Shown here in pieces: positions 44,431 to 54,222 of a stretch of DNA of 64,000 nt. Positions within the stretch are counted from its first letter, which is position 1. Each line of letters starts with the position of its first letter. The notes beneath the pieces were generated by a model that was given only the letters and a program-made list of their open reading frames with translations, was not told where the DNA came from and searched no databases. Made by a program: the position numbers and the translations under genes. Source of the stretch: Eutreptiella sp. 'Long Island Sound 2002'. Lineage: Eukaryota > Euglenozoa > Euglenophyceae > Eutreptiales > Eutreptiaceae. The DNA lies in contig OZ038391.1 in NCBI GenBank assembly GCA_964036045.1, positions 40,496,685 through 40,560,684 of the forward strand, read 5' to 3'.

Positions 44431-46693
44431 TGCTGTGGTGGCCACCACTGTCGCATTTCAGGAAAAAAGGGAATTTTTCTTGGCCTTTCCTTGGTTTCCA
44501 CATCTACTTTAAAATACCTACAGTCTCCCTCACACTGAAAAATGGGCGCTCACCATGGCTGGCGTCCTTTTGCTGCTCTGATTGTACAGTTTCCTACAGA
44601 AGACTCAGCGCTCTTGGCGCTGCCGGGGCTCCTGTGGCTTGGTTGGGTTAGATTGGGAGCATGCCAAACATGTGCATATGCATCCCTTCCTCCAAGACGC
44701 AGCGTCGACACAACCCAAACGCAAGACACATTATACACACTCGCATGGGTTCTCGTAAACCTGCTGGCGACCTGTGACCTGTCTTAGGGCGTAGGGAGTC
44801 GAAAAGAAATTAATTTGCCCCTTGGTGGGGTCTTGGTTCTGCTCAGTCTCTCCAGGCACCTGCGTTTCGGCCCGAACACGGCCTACTCAGCGAGGCTGCG
44901 CGTGGGTATCTGCAGAGGCAGGAATGGGAGAATTATGGACGAATCCCCGCAAAAACGAAGCGACGACACCAAAATCCGTCAAATGACGGCGCAGAATTTT
45001 TCTGAAACGACACACCTGAGCAGAATCCAATTGTGCATCTTCAGCACATTTTTATAGAAATTGTAGTCATCTCTGGATTTTTTAAGTCCAGAAATTCATA
45101 CGCATAAAATGGCCGCGCGCAGGAGCGGCTCCTAGCGAAGCGCCGGAAAATGGAAAAATAATGGAATTATAAACGTATGTATCACGTAGTCTTGAAAATG
45201 ACGAGACACACATTAATAAACAAACATACAGATTCCACCTACACTAATAGAAGCTTCAAAAATTCAAGAATTTGAAAATCAATTGAAAAGACTTCAATGA
45301 ATCAGGTATAAACTACAGGTATGCTCGTCTTGCATGCCGCATACACATTGCTCGTCTCGAGTCTCCGTGACCGAGTCGTGTAGCAGCGTTAACAACGATA
45401 ACCACGATAGGACGCGGTAGAGGGATTGATTAGAAAGATTGCAGATGATTAGCGGTCAGATCAGAGTGATTAGTCATACACACAAGTGCATAGCAACGTT
45501 CTTCGCGTGCGCCCCTTTCGTTTTCTCTCCTTGCTTCACTTCCCAGCGGTAGGTAAGGTAGGTACGCCCAGGCGGGGCCACCCCCTGGTGGAGTCAAGAT
45601 TGTTGTGGAGATGGGCAGGTTTGCCCACGTGATTGTGCATAGTCGTGCATGCACACACGCATTAAAGGGTAGGCCACGCGAAGTGCGCACGGTAAACCTT
45701 GTTTAGGCTACCCAGGGGCTCCTCGGTACGTTCTTTAAGAGAACCTGAGGAGTCCCTTAACGCTTGCTTGCTTGACAAGGGTAGCTGCTCCATGCAGCGT
45801 GTTTGCGGACAGCGTATTATAGGGCACACTGAGAAGGGTATAATACCTGGAGTGTGCCTTGGTTCCTCCGCCGGAAACGCCCTTTCATTTGCCTTTGTTT
45901 TACAGGTGGGCAGGTAGGGTGAGTGGTGCAGCAGCATTTTTTTATGCCCTGCTAAACAGGGGCGCAGATCCCACAAACAAGTAACTCCGCTCCGCCTGTG
46001 GCAGAGCAGGGAGTCCGACTTCATCGACATCTGCGCCTTGCACACGAGAGCACTCCTTCCCTCCAAGCCCTTGCAGGGGAAATGCGTTGTGGCGTCCCCT
46101 GTGAGGCCACAGTTGCTTAGCAGCGCTGTGTTCTTTTGTCATTTCACAGGTGGGTCGCTAGGACCCTCGAGAACTTTCTCTTCGCAACGCCAACTAGAGT
46201 GTGCGTGTAGGAGTGGTAGTCCTGCGTGGGGGCTAGAGCCAGTTGCCCAGCGCTCGCCCACCAGGATGGTGCCACTGTAGGGTGTGTAGGACCTGTAGGG
46301 GGTGTGTCACTGTCCCACCCTTTTCCTGCAATTTTAGCTGGGTTGGTGGGCTGTGACAGTGGGTTAGGTTAGTGTTTCTGGCCACATAGCAAACAGGCGT
46401 TTTGCATGCCTTCATAGCTTTTGGCCACCCCTCCCTGTAGTAGACAGGTAGGTAGGGAAAACAATACCTGGATTAACACTCTGGGTATTCCCCCAGGGTT
46501 TTGCGCCAGCACAGAAATTGGGCGCATAGGGGAGGGGAGACCCGGGGCGTACCCCGTGGCATCAATAAGCCAACCCTCCAGGTTCAGCAAGGGCGCAGAC
46601 TTGGGTATAATTAGGACACCACTTCTGCGGCTTGCTCTCAGGACCTTAGGACTAGCACACTCACACATACGCTTTGGCAGGTAAGGGTAAGGT
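44431..46693. other. Long non-coding 3' region of the chromovirus
   Basis: About 2.26 kb between the end of pol and the polypurine tract. Frames on both strands are below 135 codons and show no domain. Composition varies: AT-rich near 45050-45430, GC-richer near 45500-46690. It could hold an extra non-autonomous insert or regulatory RNA. I see no envelope-like gene. Confidence 0.5.
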
Positions 46694-49069
46694 TCAGTCC
46701 CTAGCTTTATTCTTGGAGGCAAGCATCTCAGCGAGCCTCAACAACTCACCCAGGTTGTTCTGGGACAAGTAGTCAACCAGAACTGAGTTTAGGCGTCCCT
46801 CAGGTAGAACAAATGCAGAGAAGGGCTCCCAGGTGGCCTCTTCGACTCCAAACCCTTCCCAGAGGGTGAGGAAGCGCCAACCCTGGCGATAGCGGTGGCG
46901 TAGGACAGACTTCACCAGGTAGAAGCCCTCCTTCGCCATCTCCTCGGCGTTCATGTCGGGGAGTTCACCTTCAACTTCCATAGGGCTGGCAGCTCCTTGT
47001 AGGTCCAGAGCGGCGATTTCCTCGTCGTTCAGCTCCCACTCCTCCCCACAGAGGTCTTCAGGATCATGGTAGCGCTTCAGGTGTTGAGCGGCGCACACCA
47101 GGGTCCCTTCTAGACGGGGAGAACACCGCACGGTGATACGGTGTCCATCCACAGATAGGATCTTGTACGGCCCGAAGTATGGGTCATCGCTGGTAGAGCG
47201 TGGCCAGGCGGGTAGTCGACTGTGGTGCACCAGCACCCAGTCCCCTTCTTGGTAGGTGGCCGGTACACGGTGCTTGTTCTTCTTGTTCCACTGACGCTCC
47301 CTCACTCTCTGGAGCATAGCCTTGGCCTTGTCCACCTTCGCTTGTTGCTCTTGGACCCATTCACCCACAGAAGAATGGGTGTCCTCTGGATAGGGGGCAT
47401 GTAGGAACCATGCCGGGCGCCCCATGAATAGCTCATGTGGCGAGTAGCCAGTAGCTGAACTCTCTTGGGAGTTCATCATCAAGGATATGACGGGGAGTAG
47501 TCTCACCCAGTCTCTGGTGCGTTCAGTTTTGCACCATATCCTGACGTTCTCCTTCAGGACACGAATCTGTCGCTCACATAGGGGGTTGCTCGTGTGAGAG
47601 TAGGGAATCCCCGTAGATACCTGGACATTGAGGGACCTCAGGACCCTCTTGTACCAGCCAGTATCTGAGCGTACTCGTACGTCCTCATCGGAGTTGATCT
47701 CCTTGGGCGCCCCATAGACACAAAACCACTCCTCCAGGAGTATCTTGATAGTCTCCTCTCCGGTAATGTGCTTGGTACATGGGAACACCCTGGTAAACCT
47801 GGTCAACCCACAGGTTACCACGAGGGCGAAGTCATAGCCCCCGAACTTCGGCATCTCCGTGTAGTCCACGTATAGAACACTGTTAGCACAGTGAGGGATG
47901 GGCAGGGTCGAGTAGAGACCTCTGTCCCTGATATCCCCTGGTTTACAGGACCTGCACGGGCACTTGTCCACGATAGGCAGGAGCGTCTTCCGCAGCTGGT
48001 CGTCAGTCCACGTAGTGTGGAACCACTGCTTGAACAGCCTCAGGGTACGGTCAGCACCCACATGACCACTGGACTCATGGGTCCACTTCAGCAGCGCTGG
48101 GACTCGGTCACTAGGCACCACGATGCGGTCCTCGTGCCAGAGGTAGCTCTTGTCCCGCTTCCACTGGTCTTGGTTGACCAGGAGGGGTTCAAGGCGTTTC
48201 TCCAGGCGCCGATAGATATCCCCAAACTCCTGTAGGTACTCCGATTGTTGGAGTCCATCCAGCGGGCGTATCATGGTCATGTTCAGGTCCAGGTGTACGT
48301 CCATACGGCTGAACGCTTCCTTAGCCAGCGCTTCAGACCGGGCACCAATCAGGGCGTCGAAGTTGTTGCGGCTGATGTAGTCGGCACACTCGTTCTTCAC
48401 TCCCTGGATATGGTGTACCGTCAGCCGTAGTTGACTGAGGTAGGTCCACCAGCGACGTAGCTTGGCCTTCTCAGGTGGGGGGCCCTTCTGGAAACTGCGG
48501 ACCGGTTCTTGGTCGCATAGCCAGACCACAGGGTTACTCCCCAACAGTCGTGCTTGTGAGGATAGCACCAGCATACCCGCGAGCAGTTCCTGCTCATAGG
48601 TGGAGTAGTTCCCCCTGGCCTGGTTCCACTTCCAGTTCCAGTGGCCCAGAGGTACTAGGACCCACTTGTCGTCAGGGTAGCTGTGCTTGAGGGTTCCATC
48701 TCGGTTGAGACCTTCCGTCCCCCATTGGGAAATGGCCGAGTCGAACTCCTCCTTCTCTAGTGCTTGCCACTGGAACAACGTTCCACCACCGCCCACATTG
48801 CTGGCGTCGGTCACCAGGATAATCTCCCCTTGTGCCCTAGGCACGCCCAAGCACTTAGCATTGGCTACCTTGTCTTTGAGCTCGTCAAACGCTTGTTGCT
48901 CTTGTGGGCCCCAGCGCCAAGTAGTACTCTTCTTGATCAAGTCAGTCAGTACCGCGCTGGTGTAGGTGAAGTTTTTGATGTGGCGGCGATAGAAGTTGCA
49001 CGCCCCAATGAAACTGCGTACATCATGAAGTCCTTTCTTGGGGTCTTCGTGTCGTACCTTGGCATCCAT
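46694..49069 (-). CDS. Chromovirus RNase H, integrase and chromodomain
   Basis: 791 codons from the ATG at 49069. It starts inside the RT thumb (VRSFIGACNFYRRHI). RNase H follows with ILVTDASN, STYEQELLAG and LCDQEPV. The integrase has an HX4H-CX2C zinc domain (HESSGH and CRSC) and a DDE core: Asp in VDYTEM, Asp in INSDEDVR and Glu in NPLCERQIR. A GPY/F-type segment follows (EGDWVLVHH, DPYFGPYKIL). The last ~120 residues contain a chromodomain (YLVKSVLRHR, TLWEGFGVEEATWEPFSAF), which marks the element as a chromovirus and would direct integration to specific chromatin. It is out of frame with the upstream RT part. Confidence 0.95.
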   Translation of the reverse strand: MDAKVRHEDPKKGLHDVRSFIGACNFYRRHIKNFTYTSAVLTDLIKKSTTWRWGPQEQQAFDELKDKVANAKCLGVPRAQGEIILVTDASNVGGGGTLFQWQALEKEEFDSAISQWGTEGLNRDGTLKHSYPDDKWVLVPLGHWNWKWNQARGNYSTYEQELLAGMLVLSSQARLLGSNPVVWLCDQEPVRSFQKGPPPEKAKLRRWWTYLSQLRLTVHHIQGVKNECADYISRNNFDALIGARSEALAKEAFSRMDVHLDLNMTMIRPLDGLQQSEYLQEFGDIYRRLEKRLEPLLVNQDQWKRDKSYLWHEDRIVVPSDRVPALLKWTHESSGHVGADRTLRLFKQWFHTTWTDDQLRKTLLPIVDKCPCRSCKPGDIRDRGLYSTLPIPHCANSVLYVDYTEMPKFGGYDFALVVTCGLTRFTRVFPCTKHITGEETIKILLEEWFCVYGAPKEINSDEDVRVRSDTGWYKRVLRSLNVQVSTGIPYSHTSNPLCERQIRVLKENVRIWCKTERTRDWVRLLPVISLMMNSQESSATGYSPHELFMGRPAWFLHAPYPEDTHSSVGEWVQEQQAKVDKAKAMLQRVRERQWNKKNKHRVPATYQEGDWVLVHHSRLPAWPRSTSDDPYFGPYKILSVDGHRITVRCSPRLEGTLVCAAQHLKRYHDPEDLCGEEWELNDEEIAALDLQGAASPMEVEGELPDMNAEEMAKEGFYLVKSVLRHRYRQGWRFLTLWEGFGVEEATWEPFSAFVLPEGRLNSVLVDYLSQNNLGELLRLAEMLASKNKARD

Positions 49070-51264
49070 CAGGGGTTTGGCCTTAGAGGCCGCTGGGGTC
49101 CACCACCATAGCCAACGTCAAACCCCAGGTACTGCATGGTCTCCTGCATGAACTCACACTTCTCCAGCTTGAGTCGTGTGTGGTTCTCCTGGCAGACCGC
49201 AAAGAACTCACCCAAGAGGATTAGGTGATCCTCCTGGGTATTGGTCCGGAGGCATACATCGTCGATGTGAGCCTCCATCTGGGCCCCACGGGATATGAGC
49301 TCGTGCACCTTAGGTCTCCGTCGTAGGATGGACAAGATCTTGTTCATCAGCTCTTGGAACAGAGCGGGGGCGTTAGCCACGCCGAATGGCATGACCTTCC
49401 ACTTGAATACCCTCCCCTGAGGGGTGATGAAGGCCAGTAGTTCCTGCGCGTTGGGCGTCAGGTCCACTTGCCAGAATCCACTTCGCTTGTCCATCTTGGT
49501 CTTGTAGCGACAGGAGGCTATCTTCTCCAGGGTAGACTCCATATTGGGAATGGACCCTGAGTGGTTCAGCGTCTTCTTGTTCAGCTCTCCATAGTCCACT
49601 ACCAGCCGTTTGGCTGTAGACCCCGGTTTAGCCACCAGGAAACAGGGGCTGCAGTGTAGGGGGTAGTCCCCATCCTTGTACTCCAGGACTAGGCCAGCGT
49701 CGATACATTCTTGTATCTGTCGCTCAATCTCGTCGGCCTGCTCTTTAGGAGCTGGATAGGGTCTCCTCCGGATCTTGTGACCCACGAACTCGGGTTTCAG
49801 CTTGAGGTCCATCTGTACCAGCTTGTCGCATGAGGCTGGAGGGGGTAGTTCTCCGAACACCTCCAGATAGGTCCTTATCAGCTTTTGCACCCGCGGGACC
49901 AGTACCTTGATCTTGTCCTCCATGTCCTCGTCGGAGTGTAAGTTGCTTGCCCCTTGAATAGACGTCGGGAGGTGGTCCTCCACCGACTCTTCGCCCGCGG
50001 TAGCATCCTTCAGCCCTTGGTAGGCATACAGAAGGTCTTGCTCAACCATCTCCGGTGGACGATGGCAACATAGGCACGCTTTAGGGGGTTCACATACACA
50101 TTCCTCCGAGAGGTCGTCCTCATCTGGGGTCCTCACATGGGCACCCCATACGCTCTTCATGAGCTTGAGATCTACCTCCCTTTGCCAGGTGGTGATCTTC
50201 TGTTCGAGGTCCTCCTTCAGTTGGGATAGGTCTCCCATACGTCCTTGCTTCAGTGGCCACGAGCTGCGGGTAGGCTTCGCGTAGCATAGCTTTTTCGCCA
50301 CCAACTTCCTCTTGGAATCCACATACTCCCTGAGCCTGGATCGAGGGTCCAGCTCTTCATCCACGGGGTCTTCCACCCTCATGGAGAGTAGGGGTTTTAG
50401 TGGGGCGACGTACTCGGCGTTCTCCACTTCTTCCACCGCAGTCTGCACGAAGAAGGCGTCGTGCTCAGTTTCGTCGTCTGAGTGGATAGAGCTAGGTAGC
50501 TCAGATAGTCCACACTCAGAGACTCCATCAGGAACAGGTACATGACAGGGAGAGTTGGGGGCGTTGGTGTCAGTCACGACGTACTCATCTCCTCCGGGTG
50601 TAGTTTCAACAGCATCGTGAGGTCGTAGATGATCCTTCAAGTCACCCAAGGCGAGTCCATCGCTTTCTCGTTGTATAGCCTGGACCAGAGTAGGGTCCAG
50701 GTCTTCCCAGGGGATGGTGGTAAGACTTCCGTCCACCACGCTGAGCATACTCCCCCATCCGGGCTTCCCAATGGGCGTCTTGCGTCCCAGAGGCACGTAG
50801 ATGGCCTCATCAGGTAAGCGCACAGAGCTGATAGTCAGCTTGTCAAGGAGGGTCCGCCAGTACTCGTTGCCCCCATGGGCTCCCCAATCGGGGGAACATA
50901 GGCCCATACGGGAACGTTCCAAGGCCACCTTGGTCAGCACCTTCCCCAGTTCACTGAATCTGGGGTTCCCGTAGGCCATCCCGAAAGAGGGCCAGTAAAA
51001 TTTGTAGCTGCAGTTCTTCCCCTTGCTGCAGTATAGGTCCAGTACATGCTGCTTGTCGCTGGCGAACAGTTCCACACTTAGGTCTTCTCGAGAGTAACCC
51101 AACTCCTTCAGACCTTGGTCTAGGACTTCCCCCAATAGTTGATAGTCCTCAGTTTTGGAGGCTGCCATCATGTTCGAGGGCTCCTCCTTCGATAGTCTCA
51201 GGTAACTCGAGGTATGTTCCGACTGCTCCAGTGGCACAGACTCTCTGCCACTGCCGTGGTCCAC
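49069..51264 (-). CDS. Chromovirus methyltransferase-like domain and reverse transcriptase
   Basis: 731 codons, in frame with the protease after TAA (first codon GTG). Residues about 60-155 resemble DNA N6-adenine methyltransferases of the phage Dam type: VELFASDKQHVLDLYC, YWPSFGMAYGNPRFSEL and LCSPDWG. The catalytic NPPF/Y reads NPRF. A Cys-rich stretch lies near residue 390. The RT fills the C-terminal ~250 residues with RLVVDYGELNKKT, KMDKRSGFWQVDL, MPFGVANAPALFQELMN and catalytic AHIDDVCL, with His where Tyr is usual. The frame ends early at TGA (49069) because a base appears to be missing in a GGT-rich run near 49107-49113. RT sequence continues in the next frame. Confidence 0.9.
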   Translation of the reverse strand: MDHGSGRESVPLEQSEHTSSYLRLSKEEPSNMMAASKTEDYQLLGEVLDQGLKELGYSREDLSVELFASDKQHVLDLYCSKGKNCSYKFYWPSFGMAYGNPRFSELGKVLTKVALERSRMGLCSPDWGAHGGNEYWRTLLDKLTISSVRLPDEAIYVPLGRKTPIGKPGWGSMLSVVDGSLTTIPWEDLDPTLVQAIQRESDGLALGDLKDHLRPHDAVETTPGGDEYVVTDTNAPNSPCHVPVPDGVSECGLSELPSSIHSDDETEHDAFFVQTAVEEVENAEYVAPLKPLLSMRVEDPVDEELDPRSRLREYVDSKRKLVAKKLCYAKPTRSSWPLKQGRMGDLSQLKEDLEQKITTWQREVDLKLMKSVWGAHVRTPDEDDLSEECVCEPPKACLCCHRPPEMVEQDLLYAYQGLKDATAGEESVEDHLPTSIQGASNLHSDEDMEDKIKVLVPRVQKLIRTYLEVFGELPPPASCDKLVQMDLKLKPEFVGHKIRRRPYPAPKEQADEIERQIQECIDAGLVLEYKDGDYPLHCSPCFLVAKPGSTAKRLVVDYGELNKKTLNHSGSIPNMESTLEKIASCRYKTKMDKRSGFWQVDLTPNAQELLAFITPQGRVFKWKVMPFGVANAPALFQELMNKILSILRRRPKVHELISRGAQMEAHIDDVCLRTNTQEDHLILLGEFFAVCQENHTRLKLEKCEFMQETMQYLGFDVGYGGGPQRPLRPNP

Positions 51265-51621
51265 TTACAGGAGGTAGGGCGCTTGCAGCGTCAGGGATTG
51301 TATCTGGGAGTGCTGCACGAAGAAGTCAGTACCCAGTACAAAGTCGAAGGCATCAGTGTCCATCACATAGAACCGATGGGCGATAGTCTTGGAGCCCATA
51401 GGTACCTCCACTTCGCAGTCCCCGCAGCTGTGCACCACATGTCCATCCCCCATCCGTATAGCGGCGGTGGTCATGGTGTTCTTCAGGCTCCCACAAGGTA
51501 AAATTTTCTTGGCCACTATCGATATTGTGGCTCCAGTATCCAGTACCCCCAGGTATTCACGTCCCCCTAGTCGGATACGTACCCAAAACACCAGGTCTTG
51601 GGTGCCACCAGAGCGTCCCCG
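51265..51621 (-). CDS. Chromovirus aspartic protease
   Basis: In frame with the nucleocapsid segment after the TGA. FWVRIRLGGREYLGVLDTGA carries the DTGA active-site motif of retroviral-type pepsins (Asp codon near 51539), followed by SIVAKK and later DFVLGTDFF, which fits the flap and C-terminal hydrophobic-Gly motif. About 100 residues is the usual size. No ATG start (GTG at 51591). It ends with TAA, directly abutting the next segment in the same frame. Confidence 0.88.
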   Translation of the reverse strand, partial: RGRSGGTQDLVFWVRIRLGGREYLGVLDTGATISIVAKKILPCGSLKNTMTTAAIRMGDGHVVHSCGDCEVEVPMGSKTIAHRFYVMDTDAFDFVLGTDFFVQHSQIQSLTLQAPYLL

Positions 51622-52197
51622 TCAGAACTCCGCGGGACAGGTCACCTCGAACCCCTTGTTCCGCAATTTGCGGGCCATCCTCATGAAACGGCTTCTCTTC
51701 TTGGCATTGCCGTCGTCACCACCTTCATGCTCACGCTTGGCTCCTTGTTCTTGCTGGGCCTGCGTCTGTGAGCGTGTGGTAGGTCCAGACTGCCCTCCAG
51801 AGGGCTCGGAGTTCCCCCCTGGATTAGGGTTGGGGTTACCTCCGTTCTTTTCCTTGTTCTTGTTGTCGTTCTGGCGATTAGCGCCTCCTCCTCGTCCGCC
51901 TTGACCCTTGTCTTGACCACCTTGACCACGTCCTTTCGACTTGCCCTTGCCGGAGTCGTTGCCTTTGGCCTTGCCTCCACCTTTGCCTGAGCTTTTGCCA
52001 GAATCTTCCCCCTTAAGCTTCGCCGATAGGCGTTGCTTATGGTAGCACTCGTCCTCATAGTGCTTCCGCTTACCGCAGAATGCACACGTGATGGTGCAGC
52101 GGTAATGATCCGGCATCTTCACCTTGGCGCCGGTGATCTTTTCCTGCTGCTTCCCCTGGACAACAAAGCAGTCTCGCTGCTCGCAGTCGGAGGCATG
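51622..52197 (-). CDS. Chromovirus nucleocapsid region with CCHC knuckle
   Basis: In frame with Gag after the TAG. It carries a perfect CX2CX4HX4C zinc knuckle (CAFCGKRKHYEDEC). A long Lys/Gly/Ser-rich basic tail follows (KGKGRGQGGQDKGQGGRGG region), then KKRSRFMRMARKLRNKG. It binds nucleic acid in the particle. No ATG lies before the knuckle other than one a few codons upstream, so it is probably made as part of Gag. The segment ends with TGA shortly before the protease in the same frame. Confidence 0.85.
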   Translation of the reverse strand, partial: HASDCEQRDCFVVQGKQQEKITGAKVKMPDHYRCTITCAFCGKRKHYEDECYHKQRLSAKLKGEDSGKSSGKGGGKAKGNDSGKGKSKGRGQGGQDKGQGGRGGGANRQNDNKNKEKNGGNPNPNPGGNSEPSGGQSGPTTRSQTQAQQEQGAKREHEGGDDGNAKKRSRFMRMARKLRNKGFEVTCPAEF

Positions 52198-54123
52198 CTA
52201 CAGGTGGCCCTGTTCATCTCTGGCATCACACCAGAATAGCTCCTTCACGTTCTCCATTAGGCGGGCGTGGGCGTGTTTGGGGGTAGTCCCCTGCCCAGGT
52301 CGGGACCCTTGGTACCCTTTGCCTCCAGAACCTCCACCGCCAGGACGGTAGTGGTTCAGGTGTTGGTCGCTCTCCTTCTCCAGCGCCATCTCCAGGAGCA
52401 GCACGCATAGATCCTCGTAGCGGAGGGATCTAGCCTTGCGCTCAGCCGTCAGACGGCACTCGTCCCATAGCTCACGGGGGAGCTTGGAGCACAACCAAAA
52501 CAGCAGGTCGTCGCTGCTGTAGGAACCGGGCGTCAGTCGTCCAGCCCAGTGGTCCAGGTCCGCCAACAGCTCGGAGACCCTGCCGGGTTTGGGGTTGTTG
52601 GGCAGGACGGGCAGGTTCTGGATCTCGGCCCTGATGGAGAGGTCGGTCTCGTAGGTTGGGGACTGCCTCTCCAGGGCAACCAACACGTCGGCAAAGGTGG
52701 CGGAGTTGGTGACGATCTGCCTGACCTGCTTCTCCAGGTACTTCGTCTTGCAGCACTGCAGGAGCAGGTCGCACTTCACTCGCCCACTCGCGTGGGTTTG
52801 GCCGGTCAGTCGTAGGAACCGGCCAAAGTTCTCAGCGAACTCGCTGAGGTCCTTGCCTGTGAATTCAGGCAGGTTCACCACTATCTTGGAGGTGGCAATA
52901 GCCTTCGCCTCCTGAGCTCGGCGTCCTTCAGGGCGTCGGGTCTTCTTCTTCTTCTTCTTCTTCTTCTTACCCTTGGAGTCCTCGGGGTCCTCAGGGTCTT
53001 CGTCATCCGATGGCGAAGAAGAAGTCATCGAAGGCGGCCCATCATCGGAGGGGTCTCCGCCTAGATCACTGGAGCCATAAGGCTCCACGTCCACCATAGC
53101 CCTTAGGGCTGTCAGCCCCAGCTGGTCCAGCTCGGCCCTCGTCGAGTTCGTCACGTGACTGTAGGGCGGCTGGGCTGTCCTCGGGACGAATGGGCTTCTT
53201 GGTACTGCTGCAGGAGTCGGCATCGGTCGGCTCCTCAGGCTCCCCAGGGTATTCGTCAACCCTGCCGCCAGGTGGTTAGCCTGTACTCGGTGGGGTGACA
53301 TCCCCACTGTCGTAGGTGACGCATGGGACGGGATCATCAGGGGCTGCAGTTTCTCCCTGATCTCTTGCGTGAGGTCGCTCACGATTTTCGAAGTGGCTCC
53401 TTGGAGCACCTCGTTGATCTCCGACCGCGTCAGGGACCTGTTGGAGGATCTTCCCGATCCTCTACTCCTGCCTCCCAGAGACTCTGGTCCTCTCCTCAAC
53501 CCACTCAGGGGTGCATACCCAGGTGCACACCCAGGAGCATACCCAGGAACTTCCATGTAGGTTCCAGTGGCGTGGAGTGGATGGGGATGGTCAGCCGCAT
53601 ACCAACGCGGCGCAGAGCTGGAAGCCACCGGCTCACTGGCAGTAGTTGCCTCAAGGAGCGCAGTGGTAGGTGGGCCCATGCCATAGGCGGGGTAGTGAGG
53701 CATGCCAGTAAAGCCTGTGCCCTCTGCCATAGGCTGGTTGGTTGTGGAAGTGGATGTAGCGGCGGCTGGGTGTGTGGTGGTTATGGGAGAGGGTGATGCT
53801 TGGAGGCCAGAAGCGCTTGGTGCGCCTTCGAAGGTAGGGACATCCGTCGGGTCTTGCCCTTGCTCCTCTCCTTCGTTTGTTCCTTCTCCAGCATCCTTCT
53901 CGCTCTCGTTTCCTCTCTTCCTCTTCACAGGCTGAGGCTGAGAGACCATTTCCTTCACCGACAGGGCCCCAAAGGCCGTCTGGAGGCCATCCAAGGAGTC
54001 CTCCGCCGTATCCATTGGCCCATGTAAGGGCTCCACCGAAGGTACAGCGTCAGGCGCCGGCCTTGCCGGTGTCTCTGGCGCTGGCGCTGTGTTCACCTCG
54101 GCGTCCACTCTTCCTGGATCCAT
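52198..54123 (-). CDS. Chromovirus Gag
   Basis: 641 codons from the ATG at 54123. The N-terminal ~330 residues are Pro/Ser/Ala-rich and low in structure. A Lys run and Asp/Glu-rich stretch follow (about 370-400). The capsid-like region (about 410-590) contains LPEFTGKDLSEFAENFGRFL, typical of Ty3-type Gag, and RELWDECRLTAERKA. The frame ends at TAG inside FWCDARDEQGHL, and readable sequence with further Cys residues (HASDCEQRDC) continues in frame. So the stop seems to interrupt a Cys/His segment. Gag would form the particle that packages element RNA. Confidence 0.9.
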   Translation of the reverse strand: MDPGRVDAEVNTAPAPETPARPAPDAVPSVEPLHGPMDTAEDSLDGLQTAFGALSVKEMVSQPQPVKRKRGNESEKDAGEGTNEGEEQGQDPTDVPTFEGAPSASGLQASPSPITTTHPAAATSTSTTNQPMAEGTGFTGMPHYPAYGMGPPTTALLEATTASEPVASSSAPRWYAADHPHPLHATGTYMEVPGYAPGCAPGYAPLSGLRRGPESLGGRSRGSGRSSNRSLTRSEINEVLQGATSKIVSDLTQEIREKLQPLMIPSHASPTTVGMSPHRVQANHLAAGLTNTLGSLRSRPMPTPAAVPRSPFVPRTAQPPYSHVTNSTRAELDQLGLTALRAMVDVEPYGSSDLGGDPSDDGPPSMTSSSPSDDEDPEDPEDSKGKKKKKKKKKTRRPEGRRAQEAKAIATSKIVVNLPEFTGKDLSEFAENFGRFLRLTGQTHASGRVKCDLLLQCCKTKYLEKQVRQIVTNSATFADVLVALERQSPTYETDLSIRAEIQNLPVLPNNPKPGRVSELLADLDHWAGRLTPGSYSSDDLLFWLCSKLPRELWDECRLTAERKARSLRYEDLCVLLLEMALEKESDQHLNHYRPGGGGSGGKGYQGSRPGQGTTPKHAHARLMENVKELFWCDARDEQGHL

Positions 54124-54204
54124 TTTAATCCACCCTTCTGCTTTTGTTTGCCTGCTCGGAGCACTGGTTGTACGGCGCGGGGTCGCTGCCGGTGCACAGA
54201 GACA

Positions 54205-54222
54205 GGCTGCCTCTTGCTACCA
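54205..54222 (-). other. Primer-binding site of the chromovirus
   Basis: On the minus strand the bases next to the 5' LTR read TGGTAGCAAGAGGCAGCC, starting with TGG as expected for pairing to a tRNA 3' CCA end. The T overlaps the last LTR base. I do not identify the tRNA. Confidence 0.7.

Noticed and set aside
41650-46700. Envelope-like gene for the chromovirus
   Set aside because: No frame of adequate length, signal peptide or membrane segment lies between pol and the 3' LTR.
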